Positions 14,137-22,656 of a stretch of DNA of 39,222 nucleotides are shown here, piece after piece. The stretch's first letter is position 1. Each line of letters starts with the position of its first letter. Origin of the DNA: Calditrichota bacterium (lineage in GTDB: Bacteria; Calditrichota; Calditrichia; Calditrichales; J004). The notes beneath the pieces were generated by a model. The model worked only from the letters and a program-made list of their open reading frames with translations. It ran no database searches and was not told the origin of the DNA. A program made the position numbers and the translations under genes. Location of the stretch: positions 1-39,222 of the forward strand of contig JAJRVW010000015.1 of NCBI GenBank assembly GCA_024277115.1. Direction: 5' to 3'.

Positions 14137-16215
14137 TTATTCTCCAATTACCTTCAAAGCTTTTTCCGTAGCATGCAGCAATGCATCCGGCCCAACCGGC
14201 GCTCTGGTTGCCTGCTTCATCCATAAATCCGGTGCAATTCTGCCCAGCTTGCTCATGCGCTCAAACTCCGGCCCGATATTCCCGGCTTTTTCCATTTGCT
14301 CCTCAATCTGGTGGGCTATCATGTGCCCGATCGGATAATTGGGCAAATATAAAAAAGAGTGGATCATGTGTGAATAAACACCTAAAAGCACCACATCTTT
14401 TTGGCCAAAAACAGGCGCGTAGTATTTATTCCAAATATCTTTGGAAATCTGCACCGTGGCATCTTTTAATTGCGCAGGCGTCGCATCGGGATTGTCGTAC
14501 ATCCAATGCCAGACGGCCATATCCACCAAAGCAACGCCGGCAATCTCGAACGCACCCCAAAAATCATTAAGTGTTTTCGAAGCCAGGCTTTTTGCATCCG
14601 GTTTGGCCAATCCCAAAAGCTCTAAATCCTTACCCTGAAAAACAAAGGCCAACGCTTCGGTAAAAGCGGTATTGGGCACGCCTTGCAGCAAAGTATAATC
14701 AACATCTTTTAACGAAAATGTTTGCTCCACATTATGCCCCATTTCATGAACAGCGATATTATAACCTTTGTAATCCATACCGTCTTTTCCGACACGTGTA
14801 CGCAAATGGGCTTTTTCCGAACGCATCTGGGCGCCCCAGGCATGGCCTGAACCACGCGCCGGGTCAACCTGAATATTATCGGCCAAATAGTGTGCCCGCT
14901 CTTTTGTAAAACCAAGGCCCATTAAAAGGCGTGGCATATCTTTGGCATAAGCCTGCGGGTTTGGATATTTCTTTTTAGTGATTTTATCTAGCTGCTGTGG
15001 GCTGTATGTACCGCTGGAACGAAAACCATTATACCAAATATCGAATGGTTCCAAATCACGTCCCAACCGTTTTTTTATTAATGCCGCAACCGCCTTCACC
15101 TGAGGCGAGGTCATCACCTGTTCAAACATCTCTTTTACCCGCTGCTCGGGGATTTCACGCCCAACATCAGAACTGCGGGCAATATGCGTGGGCGCTGTTG
15201 GCGAATAGACATCTTGCTCTTTGGATGCCAGAAAGGTGCCTTGTAAAACTTTATAACGGGTATTGGGCTCGGCAGCATTGGAAATTTTTAAGTCCTCCGG
15301 CGCAGGTTCATCAGAGTCGTTTACAGCCGCCTTCGTCACATCGCCAGTATACGGGTTCAAATCCACATGCGGATTGTCCACAACCACTTCCGGGATGGTT
15401 TGGTTCACGATATGTTCCATCACTTTCTGGATCATCCGTTGTTGGGGCAAGCCGGCCTCACCCTTGCTGTATTGTGCTTTTATCTCATCTCGCAGGTTCC
15501 AGTGTGAGAGCAGGCGCATCCCTTCCGGGAAAATTCGTTTTCCATTTTGGTCAAGAAGATGGTGCATCCAAATATTGTATCCGGCGATGTATTGATCTGC
15601 CACGGCCGCCGCTTCGGAGATTGACTGGTTTACCTCGGCCGGGACACGTGTATCAAAATTATGCGCCAATCGTGTTTCGGCCCATTGGCGGCGTGTCCAG
15701 TTTTCACCATCTGTCAAACGCTGCTCTAAAGTTGTGAGCGGAAAATTAAGCAGGACGATAAAGGCCAGCTTATTTTTAAAGAAATCATCCGCGATATGCG
15801 CTGACGGATTAAACCCGGCAAAGGTCTCGTCAAATGGTAAAATAGGCCCTAAATCAAGATCGGTTTGCCAACGCACGGCAAGGGTAATCTCGTTCATATG
15901 GCCGTTAATTTTTTCCAAAAGCCATTGGTAGCGTTCAAACATGGTATCCAGTGTCTTTTGATCTCCAGCAAAATTAATCCGAACAAATGATTCAAATTCT
16001 GTAGCATCGCCATCTTCGGCACGCCAAAAATCAGAAACCTGTTTAATCCCGCGCTCTATACGCTCTTTTTGTGCCTCGCCATATTTTTGCAGGAGTTCGT
16101 CATTCATTTTAATTTTAGATTTTTCCATCCAGGATAAATCCATTGTACCACCTTCCCCATTTTGGAACCCAATACTTATTAACAGCATTGTAACAATTAA
16201 TACAAATCTATTCAT
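14137..16215 (-). CDS. Exported gluzincin metallopeptidase (M2/M3-like)
   Basis: This 692-residue protein starts with a signal peptide (MNRFVLIVTMLLISIGF). Its zinc site is HEMGH (His490, Glu491, His494) with a downstream Glu about 26 residues after the second His, in TEALAFVF. That spacing and the largely helical sequence fit the M2/M3-like gluzincin clan better than M1 or M13. It is expected in the periplasm, cleaving peptides. The start at 16215 was chosen because GGAG lies 6 bp upstream; an ATG at 16227 and longer readings lack a signal peptide at the N-terminus. The precise family is uncertain. Confidence 0.72.
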   Translation of the reverse strand: MNRFVLIVTMLLISIGFQNGEGGTMDLSWMEKSKIKMNDELLQKYGEAQKERIERGIKQVSDFWRAEDGDATEFESFVRINFAGDQKTLDTMFERYQWLLEKINGHMNEITLAVRWQTDLDLGPILPFDETFAGFNPSAHIADDFFKNKLAFIVLLNFPLTTLEQRLTDGENWTRRQWAETRLAHNFDTRVPAEVNQSISEAAAVADQYIAGYNIWMHHLLDQNGKRIFPEGMRLLSHWNLRDEIKAQYSKGEAGLPQQRMIQKVMEHIVNQTIPEVVVDNPHVDLNPYTGDVTKAAVNDSDEPAPEDLKISNAAEPNTRYKVLQGTFLASKEQDVYSPTAPTHIARSSDVGREIPEQRVKEMFEQVMTSPQVKAVAALIKKRLGRDLEPFDIWYNGFRSSGTYSPQQLDKITKKKYPNPQAYAKDMPRLLMGLGFTKERAHYLADNIQVDPARGSGHAWGAQMRSEKAHLRTRVGKDGMDYKGYNIAVHEMGHNVEQTFSLKDVDYTLLQGVPNTAFTEALAFVFQGKDLELLGLAKPDAKSLASKTLNDFWGAFEIAGVALVDMAVWHWMYDNPDATPAQLKDATVQISKDIWNKYYAPVFGQKDVVLLGVYSHMIHSFLYLPNYPIGHMIAHQIEEQMEKAGNIGPEFERMSKLGRIAPDLWMKQATRAPVGPDALLHATEKALKVIGE

Positions 16216-16249
16216 TATAAACTCCATTCTTCCAAAATAAAATATCTTC

Positions 16250-16651
16250 TTATGAACTAACCGTCTCTTGATTTTCCAACGCCTTTTTGAGGCCCGTTTC
16301 CCAGTCCGACACAAAGTCTTCAATCGATTCAATAAAATCCTGGTCATGTTCTTTGCGGTTAATCGTACAGTGAACCCGAATAGACTTTCCGTCTTCTTCG
16401 ATTGTAATTGTCCAGGCGATCACGTTGGGGCATTGGGGAAAAGTGAAACGCACACCATGGATTATTTCTTCACGATTGACAATAAATTCGCCCCAGATTG
16501 TCCAGAGCAAGCCTTTATTTCCTTCATCCTCAATAACCTCGGCGATGGATTCGCATAAATCCGTAAGATTTTTTATAGAAACACGTTTCTGTAAATCACT
16601 AACCGATAACGTCTTGTTTTCCACTTCACCATAAAATTCCATTTTTGCCAC
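16250..16651 (-). CDS. Conserved hypothetical protein
   Basis: This 133-residue soluble acidic protein has no signal peptide and no membrane segment. The N-terminal half looks helical (LQKRVSIKNLTDLCESIAEVIEDE). The middle alternates strands (GLLWTIWGEFIVNREEI, ITIEEDGKSIRVHCTI) and the end is helical. I do not recognise the family. It ends 34 bp before the peptidase gene on the same strand and may be cotranscribed with it. A GAAAGG-type purine-rich stretch precedes the ATG. Confidence 0.55.
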   Translation of the reverse strand: MAKMEFYGEVENKTLSVSDLQKRVSIKNLTDLCESIAEVIEDEGNKGLLWTIWGEFIVNREEIIHGVRFTFPQCPNVIAWTITIEEDGKSIRVHCTINRKEHDQDFIESIEDFVSDWETGLKKALENQETVSS

Positions 16652-16783
16652 CTTTCTCTTTTTTCAATAAAAACTTTTATTAATGTGAGTCCGATACAAA
16701 ACTTTCAGGCCTCATCGCCCTTAAAAGCATTGCCCATTTTCTTAACAGAAATGATCCGTCTAACTCACCTAAAGCGCTCCCCC

Positions 16784-16863
16784 GTCATTCTGAACTTGTT
16801 TCAGAATCCCCTCATTGCTCCCGGTAGGGATTCTTCTCTCCACCCTGTTATGTTCAGAATGAC
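16784..16863. repeat. 80-bp palindromic repeat with TGTCATTC-type ends
   Basis: GTCATTCTGAAC (16784-16795) is exactly complementary to GTTCAGAATGAC (16852-16863). Inside it, AGAATCCC pairs with GGGATTCT, giving a long nested hairpin. It lies in the 307-bp gap between the hypothetical gene and the DUF4412-like gene, which holds no ORF. The terminal arms match those at 11145-11212. This looks like a non-autonomous MITE/REP-type element. Confidence 0.65.
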
Positions 16864-16958
16864 ACTCCCGGTATCATCCTAAGCTACGAAGGATCACACC
16901 TGCGAAAGAAAAGGGATTTAAACCTGAATTAAAAAAAACAAATTATTAACATTGACCA

Positions 16959-17666
16959 TTAGTCTTCCAACATCTTCATCGGGTTCTCAATTTGTTCAAA
17001 TCCTTGCGGGGTTATAAATAAGGTGTCGGAGTAACTTCGTTTTTCGGCCTTAATCAACTCAATTGTTGTTTTAATTTCCATCCCCATAATGTTCATATCA
17101 ACTTTCGTTAAAACCGGAAAGCCGGGAAATTGCATACTGTTTTTCATAGAGGAAACCAGCGACGACATACCGGGCATCTTCTCATACATTTTAATCAGGG
17201 CATCACGTTCTATTTTAACATCTTCACTTAGCCAAATTTGCAGTTTGCGGGTATCACTATTCGATACAATTTGATACGCAGCCCAATTACCTATTTTTCT
17301 CTTCATATCTGTTTTTTCAAATACAATTTTTTTCTGGTCAGTTGCCTGCATAATCATATTGCTCAGGTTTAGTAACTGGTCCAGCTCCTCGAAGGACATT
17401 TCGATATATTGTTTTTCTTTGGGCATCAGAGTAATAACTTTTTTCGCATCAAACAGAAGCAACATAATTTGCCCCGGTTGCTCGATACGCACCTTCTTGT
17501 CAGAAATCCAGGATTTTGTAATACTTTGCATTGGCTGCCCCATATTCATTCCGCTGGACTGAATATTTTGCTCCAGATAAATGACTTCCTGCCCAAACAA
17601 AATGGATGCAAAAAACAAAAGTGCCCAAAGAACTAAAACATTATATGATTGTTTTTCAGAGTTCAT
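16959..17666 (-). CDS. Exported DUF4412-like protein
   Basis: This 235-residue protein has an N-terminal signal peptide (hydrophobic VLVLWALLFFASILFG, cleavage near GQE). The mature part has QNIQSSGMNMGQPMQS, WISDKKVRIE, ILLLFDAKKVITLMPKEKQYIEM and GNWAAYQIV. This is the order seen in DUF4412 periplasmic proteins, which resemble LolA/LolB-type half-barrels. The ATG at 17666 was chosen over an upstream TTG because the signal peptide then begins properly. It follows the rhomboid gene by about 30 bp and is probably in the same unit. Function unknown; lipid or lipoprotein binding is only a guess. Confidence 0.65.
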   Translation of the reverse strand: MNSEKQSYNVLVLWALLFFASILFGQEVIYLEQNIQSSGMNMGQPMQSITKSWISDKKVRIEQPGQIMLLLFDAKKVITLMPKEKQYIEMSFEELDQLLNLSNMIMQATDQKKIVFEKTDMKRKIGNWAAYQIVSNSDTRKLQIWLSEDVKIERDALIKMYEKMPGMSSLVSSMKNSMQFPGFPVLTKVDMNIMGMEIKTTIELIKAEKRSYSDTLFITPQGFEQIENPMKMLED

Positions 17667-17696
17667 CTTTTTCTTTTCAATTATCAATTGATCAAT

Positions 17697-18359
17697 TTAT
17701 CTATACCTCGGGTACCACTCAAACAATTTAATCAAAACAAAACCCGATAAAAAACCGCCTATATGTGCAAACCAGGCAATGCCACCACCACCGCTTGCAA
17801 CCGCATCCGTAAAATAACCATTATAGAGCTGAAATAAAAACCACAACCCCAAAGCCATAAAGGCTGGAACCTTAATCACCCGGATTATTATTACTAAGAA
17901 AACCAAAATAGAAACCCGGTTGCGTGGAAATTTTACCAGATACGCACCCAGCACACCCGATATTGCCCCACTGGCCCCGATCATCGGGACGCTTGAATCA
18001 GGAAAAAAGAGGACCTGCATCAATGCCGCGCCAATCCCCACAACCAAATAAAACATAAGGTAGCGAAAATGACCTAAAATATACTCGATATTATCGCCAA
18101 AAATCCACAGATAAAGCAGGTTCCCGGCCAAGTGCATAAAACCTCCATGTACAAACATCGAGGTGAAAACCGGGAAATAGGAGAGAAAATGATCTGCATT
18201 TAAAATACGTGTAGGAATTACGCCATAGGTTTCAAAAAAAATATTTTGGCCAAAATGGGCAGCAGGCTGAAAAATATAAACGGCAATATTTACAATAATC
18301 AGGATATAATTTATTATCGGCAGGTAACGCTTTGGGCTTTCATCGGCGATTGGGATCAT
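17697..18359 (-). CDS. Rhomboid-family intramembrane serine protease
   Basis: This 220-residue protein has about six membrane helices and the rhomboid hallmarks. HGGFMHLAGN at 71-80 carries the oxyanion-loop His and Asn. GASGAISG holds nucleophile Ser130. AHIGGFLSG holds the catalytic His199. All catalytic residues are present, so it should be active, cleaving transmembrane substrates in the inner membrane. It lies between the M23-associated ORF and the DUF4412-like gene, all on the minus strand, in a cluster rich in envelope proteins. Confidence 0.93.
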   Translation of the reverse strand: MIPIADESPKRYLPIINYILIIVNIAVYIFQPAAHFGQNIFFETYGVIPTRILNADHFLSYFPVFTSMFVHGGFMHLAGNLLYLWIFGDNIEYILGHFRYLMFYLVVGIGAALMQVLFFPDSSVPMIGASGAISGVLGAYLVKFPRNRVSILVFLVIIIRVIKVPAFMALGLWFLFQLYNGYFTDAVASGGGGIAWFAHIGGFLSGFVLIKLFEWYPRYR

Positions 18360-18418
18360 GTTTTAAATGCCTTCAAGACTGGTCCAAATTGACTTTTTCA
18401 AAATGTATCAAATATATT

Positions 18419-19024
18419 TTAGTTTATAAAAAACGAAACAATCTTCTTTGTAACATTTCCGGCCTGGTCTTTCACTTTTATCATAATCTGATGCTTCCCT
18501 TTTGAGGGCGTATAATGCAGCTTGCCTTCCACAATATTCCGCTCAAAATCCCATTCCGGCACCACATAGTCATCGTCAAAATAAATTTCGATATTTCTAT
18601 CCGAGCCAATTTTAGAAATTGTGTCGTGGGCTTTAAAAATAATTTCAGGCATCTGTTTATAAGTCTTATTTGCCAAAGGTTTTCTTATTTTCACCTCCGG
18701 GGCAATTGTATCGGCGGCAATAATATAGGTGGAAAATGTTTTAACCCGTGTAGAAATATTTTTTGTTTTGGGATCATACTTCCCGCCAACAAATTTAAGC
18801 CCTTTACTGGTAATAGAATAAATCGCCGCGCGTCCATCAGGGAAAAACAACGAATCACTTTTTAAACTTAACGTAAGACTACGGCTTAGAATCTGATCAC
18901 CGATACGCATTTTGTAACTACTTCCGAAAACAGGCTGGTCAAAAATCTCCCCAACCACCTCTTTTTTATCTACGGTAAAAAACAATGTGTCATAAACCGT
19001 ATTGGCCATCGTAGAAATTGACAA
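18419..19024 (-). CDS. C-terminal part of the M23 protein, separated by an in-frame amber codon
   Basis: The 201-residue frame continues without break from the M23 peptidase frame after a single TAG (19025-19027). It encodes beta-rich sequence ending in an Ig-like domain (about residues 100-200: DTIAPEVKIRKPL, then TPSKGKHQIMIKVKDQAGN). It has no signal peptide, so it makes little sense as a separate extracytoplasmic protein. Translation could restart at TTG 19024, since GAGG lies five bases upstream, or at ATG 19009. Most likely it is the C-terminus of a protein of about 730 residues that acquired a nonsense codon. Readthrough and a sequencing error are alternatives. Confidence 0.7.
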   Translation of the reverse strand: MSISTMANTVYDTLFFTVDKKEVVGEIFDQPVFGSSYKMRIGDQILSRSLTLSLKSDSLFFPDGRAAIYSITSKGLKFVGGKYDPKTKNISTRVKTFSTYIIAADTIAPEVKIRKPLANKTYKQMPEIIFKAHDTISKIGSDRNIEIYFDDDYVVPEWDFERNIVEGKLHYTPSKGKHQIMIKVKDQAGNVTKKIVSFFIN

Positions 19025-20620
19025 CTAATCCTCATAAAATGAAAAACTCTGAACCTGGTTGGGCAAAAACAAATGAGGTGTAAATGTGGTGTCAAAATAA
19101 ACCGTATTTAAATCCTGTAAATTAAAACTAAGATCGCCCATATTAAACTTCTTAGCGGGAAAAACAAACTCAGCGCCACTATTTATAATATTTAATCGGC
19201 TTTCCATAAACTGGCCATTATGATGGATATTTAGTGTCAGGCTTTCAGAATCGATCATATTATCAAATGACAGATAGAGCTGTTTACCAAATAGTTTTAG
19301 ATCGGATTTCACCTTTTGTTTTTGGAGGTTATTTAAATAAACCGGCGTTTTTATACTTTGCCCATATTTGTTTTCAAAAACAGATTGAATTATAAAATCA
19401 CCTTTATCTGCCAGGCGCACCTTTACAAACATAATATTTTCAATGCCATTTAAGGCATGTTCAATTATTTCATAATAGGTGATTTCTTTTAATTTATCCG
19501 TAGATTCTCCGGAATAAAACTTTAAGCTTTTAATTTGCCGGGGAACGGTTAATTTTAAATAGACACTTTCATTTAAAACGCTAAACTGGTTAAGTTTGAC
19601 GGCCCTATTTGTTCCAGGCAAAATTTTCCCTCTAACCGTGCTGCGGTTTTTATAATAATCTTCGATTGTAATTTCAAAATCAAGCATATCATCCTTAACC
19701 TTAACTAACCCATCTCCCAAGTTCCGATCATAAAATCCAAGCTTGTTAAACGGTTCAATATAAAGTTTATAAAATCTTTTTCGTGTCCGGGCCTTTTCAG
19801 GATAATAAATATCAATATCAACCATGCGTGTGTTTTTGAAGCTGAGACGGTCGTATGCTTTTTCAAAAATGGGTTTCTCTTGAAGCCTTAATATCGATTT
19901 ATAAAATCCGATCTTATTATTTACGCCATCTGCCTGATCGTAGCCGCTCACCGCAAGGCCAAGTAAACCGCTGGCATGAATTGCCTCTTTAATTATATAG
20001 ATTTTTCCTTGCTGTACGAGAGAGAATTTTTGGGGCTTAAAAGAGTTGTTTACCAAACTTGTTTCATTTTGAGGGATTATAAGCAGCTCTTTTAATTTGG
20101 GACGAATTTTATCGCGCACATTTTTATAAAATTTTAATGGGTTTAAGGGACGGCTTTTCTTATCCCGAATTTCAAAATGCAAATGCGGCACTCCAATTCC
20201 TGTCTGGCCTGTATAAGCGACAATCTCGCCTTTTTTTACCGGCCAGTTTTTTGGCCACCACTCTATGGAGTAGCTTTTTTCCGCACGCTGCCGCTCACTA
20301 ATCTTTTGCTCCAGTTTTTTTGTAAACCTTTGCAGATGAAAATAAACCGCACGCCGGCCATCATTTAGTTTTATATAAAGGGCTTTTCCTGCGCCAAAAG
20401 GCGATATTTTAATACGCTCTATCACCCCGTCCTCAATGGCAAAACACTTATAACCTTCTTTATTCCATGTTTTTATATCGATGGCCGAGTGGTAATGGCC
20501 GGGCCGATATTCGCAAAAACTTGAGGATAACGCATTGCTGGCATCCGTGGGCCATAAATAATTTTGGGAGTATAAATTAACCGAAAATAAGAATAAAAAG
20601 GGGAGTATAAACTTGAACAA
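19025..20620 (-). CDS. M23-family (LytM) metallopeptidase, exported
   Basis: This 531-residue protein has a signal peptide (residues 1-19), then a LytM/M23 domain at about 22-165. The domain shows GHYHSAIDI (His44, Asp48 zinc ligands) and PHLHFEIRD (catalytic His146, zinc His148). M23 enzymes cut peptidoglycan crosslinks or act as envelope scaffolds. The long C-terminal region (170-531) is beta-rich and unassigned. The start codon is TTG with AAGGA about 7 bp upstream; no ATG gives a signal peptide. The frame ends at TAG but reads straight on into the next ORF, so the native protein was probably longer. Domain assignment is firm. Confidence 0.88.
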   Translation of the reverse strand: MFKFILPFLFLFSVNLYSQNYLWPTDASNALSSSFCEYRPGHYHSAIDIKTWNKEGYKCFAIEDGVIERIKISPFGAGKALYIKLNDGRRAVYFHLQRFTKKLEQKISERQRAEKSYSIEWWPKNWPVKKGEIVAYTGQTGIGVPHLHFEIRDKKSRPLNPLKFYKNVRDKIRPKLKELLIIPQNETSLVNNSFKPQKFSLVQQGKIYIIKEAIHASGLLGLAVSGYDQADGVNNKIGFYKSILRLQEKPIFEKAYDRLSFKNTRMVDIDIYYPEKARTRKRFYKLYIEPFNKLGFYDRNLGDGLVKVKDDMLDFEITIEDYYKNRSTVRGKILPGTNRAVKLNQFSVLNESVYLKLTVPRQIKSLKFYSGESTDKLKEITYYEIIEHALNGIENIMFVKVRLADKGDFIIQSVFENKYGQSIKTPVYLNNLQKQKVKSDLKLFGKQLYLSFDNMIDSESLTLNIHHNGQFMESRLNIINSGAEFVFPAKKFNMGDLSFNLQDLNTVYFDTTFTPHLFLPNQVQSFSFYED

Positions 20621-20713
20621 AAATTTTCCTTTTAAAATTGAAAGGCAAATTTACAAGAAATAAAATTATTGTTCAATGGCAGGCATCGAATTGTATTTTT
20701 ATAGGGGAAAAAA

Positions 20714-21070
20714 TCAACTGAGATATTTCTGAATTTCTTCGGAGAGCGTTTCCAGGATAAGTGGTTTAATCAGAATTTTTTTTATACCAAGCTCTTTAAT
20801 TTCTTCAATATTGTATTGGGCTGCAAAACCTGTGATGATAATAATCGGGAATGAGGCTTTTTTTTCTAAGACGTGTTTAGAAAAAGTGGGGCCGTCCATA
20901 TTAGGCATTTTAATATCAACGATGGCAAGATCGGGATTAAATTCATCAAAAACTTTCAATGCTTCAATACCGTCCCCGGCTGTTTTAACATCAAACTTTT
21001 TTAAGGTTAAAAACTCTTCCAGCATCGATCTTACATCATGTTCATCATCAACAATTAATATTTTTTTCAT
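20714..21070 (-). CDS. Single-domain response regulator (CheY-like receiver)
   Basis: This 118-residue protein is a stand-alone REC domain with Asp8/Asp9, phospho-acceptor Asp52 in LAIVDIKMP, Thr80 and Lys102 in LIKPL. It has no output domain, so it must act by protein contact, in a phosphorelay or on a motor, or through a kinase elsewhere. No histidine kinase is adjacent. It lies between the M23 gene and the divergent P1 peptidase gene. Confidence 0.93.
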   Translation of the reverse strand: MKKILIVDDEHDVRSMLEEFLTLKKFDVKTAGDGIEALKVFDEFNPDLAIVDIKMPNMDGPTFSKHVLEKKASFPIIIITGFAAQYNIEEIKELGIKKILIKPLILETLSEEIQKYLS

Positions 21071-21249
21071 ATACTTTTTTGGTTCATTTTATATTTTCAA
21101 ATAAATTATCGTCCGTTAAGCTACAAAAATAAGATATTTATTTGTGTTTGGACACATAACCGAAAATGTCCCTAATTGCTGCTGTTTTAATTGATTACGA
21201 ATTTAAAATGGCACATTCGGTCTTAAAACTAACTACATAGGAATCATAC

Positions 21250-22167
21250 ATGCTTAACACTTTTAAAATTGGGCATTATACAGATAAAAAAAACGGTACC
21301 GGTTGTACGGTAATACTTCCCCCAAAAAACAATGTGTGCTCCGCTATGGCGATGGGCGCCTCGCCCGGAACACGCGAATATGCGCTCTTGCAACCCGATA
21401 AAAAAATAGAATCGATCAACGCCCTCGTTTTAACCGGAGGAAGCGCCTTTGGCTTAAACGCGGTTACCGGCATAGTTGATGAGCTGGAGGCCCGCAAGGA
21501 AGGCTACCAGACCCCTTTTGGCATTGTCCCCATCGTGCCGGCAGCTGTAATTTTTGATTTAAATATTGGAAACGGGAAGGTTCGTCCCGGAGAGCATGAA
21601 GGAAAAATGGCATTACAAAATTGTCGGTTTAATAATTTAGTATCCGGAAATATTGGTGCAGGTACCGGGGCTACCGTGGGTAAGTGGGCAGGTCTGGAAA
21701 ACGCCATGAAAGGCGGGCTTGGCATGGCACAGGTTGAGCATGGCAACTTAAAAGCCTGCGCAGTACTTGTTGTAAACTCGGTTGGGGATATTTTAGACAC
21801 GCAAAATAAAATTATTTCGGGAGCTCAAAAAAGTGGGAAGTTTATTGCCGAGGATAATCCTGAAAAACGTTGGGTCGAGCCTGTTCTGGGATTAGCGGAA
21901 AATACTGTATTGTGTGCCATCCTTACAAACGCTTCGCTTACTAAACAGCAAGCCCATTATTTAGCAGGCCGGGCACATTTTGGGATTTCAAAACGCATTG
22001 TCCCTTCACATACAAGTTATGATGGCGATGTGGCGTTCGTTATATCCAGCAAAGAAGTTGAAACAAATATCGATACATTAAGCGCCATAACCATCGAAGC
22101 AGTAGAGCAGGCTATTTTAAATGCCATTAAAAATACGGAAAATTTGTTTGGTGTTCCAGGCAGTTGA
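21250..22167 (+). CDS. P1/DmpA-family peptidase, 3' end inside a repeat
   Basis: This 305-residue member of the DmpA/OAT-like N-terminal-nucleophile superfamily is normally processed autocatalytically into two chains. It has LVLTGGSAFGLNAVTGI, FDLNIGNGK, the GNIGAGTGATVGKW loop and the VLVVNSVGD segment carrying the candidate processing site. These enzymes act as aminopeptidases on D- or beta-amino-acid peptides. The TGA (22165-22167) lies in the GTTGACGG that begins the compound repeat at 22163, so the last residue or two may have been replaced by the insertion. Family homologues usually run a few residues past GGVP. The gene is otherwise complete, with AGGA before the ATG. Confidence 0.88.
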   Translation: MLNTFKIGHYTDKKNGTGCTVILPPKNNVCSAMAMGASPGTREYALLQPDKKIESINALVLTGGSAFGLNAVTGIVDELEARKEGYQTPFGIVPIVPAAVIFDLNIGNGKVRPGEHEGKMALQNCRFNNLVSGNIGAGTGATVGKWAGLENAMKGGLGMAQVEHGNLKACAVLVVNSVGDILDTQNKIISGAQKSGKFIAEDNPEKRWVEPVLGLAENTVLCAILTNASLTKQQAHYLAGRAHFGISKRIVPSHTSYDGDVAFVISSKEVETNIDTLSAITIEAVEQAILNAIKNTENLFGVPGS

Positions 22168-22328
22168 CGGTTGTTTCGACTTCGCTCAACAACCTGTTTC
22201 TGGCTTCGCTCAACAACCTGTTTCTATCTGCGTTCACAACCTTGTTCCCACCTCTGTACCCTGAGCGAAGCCGAAGGGTACGGAGCAAGAATGAAAGGTG
22301 GGGCGAAGCCGAAAAGAATGGATCAAAA
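22163..22328 (+). repeat. Compound repeat, copy 1 (diverged)
   Basis: Begins GTTGACGGTTGTTTCGACTT and carries three units of about 24 bp, each ending in ACAACCTG or a variant; the third (TTTCTATCTGCG...) has diverged. Then come TTCCCACC and a palindrome, CTGTACCCT (22254-22262) with AGGGTACGG (22275-22283). The unit closes with GAGCAAGA, AAAGGTGGGG and GATCAAAA. A hairpin GGTTGTT / AACAACC is formed within the first unit. An extra segment near 22301-22318 is absent from copy 2. Same orientation as the copy at 22657. Confidence 0.9.
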
Positions 22329-22338
22329 TCGGTACAAT

Positions 22339-22644
22339 TCAAGGCCTATTTTTAAAATGACTTTCATTCTTACATTCGGCTAACCGATGCAACAAATCCG
22401 GATTATTATTAATTAGGGCTTCTTTCTTTTTTCTACTCCATCCTTGTACTTGCTTTTCCCGGTAGAATGCTTCATCTATCCGTTGGAATTCCTCGAAGTA
22501 AACTAATTTAACAGGTAGATGCTTACGGGTAAAATTTGCGCCCTCCCCTACTTGGTGTTGAGCGAGGCGTCTTTCTAAATACTTAGTGCTTCCGGTATAA
22601 TACATTCCATTTGCACATTCTAGTATATACATATATCCCTTCAT
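22339..22644 (-). CDS. Small GIY-YIG nuclease domain protein
   Basis: This 101-residue protein consists of one GIY-YIG domain: YMYIL (GIY strand), YYTGST (YIG strand), the catalytic Arg in LERRLAQHQ, and the metal-binding Glu in FYREKQVQGWSRKKKEALI. The start at 22644 has AAGAGG 4 bp upstream. An open frame extends upstream only through the repeat, which reads as repeated RNRLLSEV and is not protein-like. Such small GIY-YIG proteins are UvrC/homing-endonuclease relatives of unknown role that cut one DNA strand. Here the gene lies exactly between two direct copies of a structured repeat. The 3' end is 11 bp from copy 1. Confidence 0.9.
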   Translation of the reverse strand: MKGYMYILECANGMYYTGSTKYLERRLAQHQVGEGANFTRKHLPVKLVYFEEFQRIDEAFYREKQVQGWSRKKKEALINNNPDLLHRLAECKNESHFKNRP

Positions 22645-22656
22645 AAAACCTCTTAT

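Noticed and set aside
14181-15931. Several plus-strand ORFs opposite the gluzincin peptidase, up to 246 codons
   Set aside because: They are shadows of the minus-strand gene; composition is Cys/His/Pro-rich and no start signal is seen.
22164-22383. Plus-strand ORFs of 62-70 codons over repeat copy 1
   Set aside because: They read only the repeat sequence and have no conserved motif.
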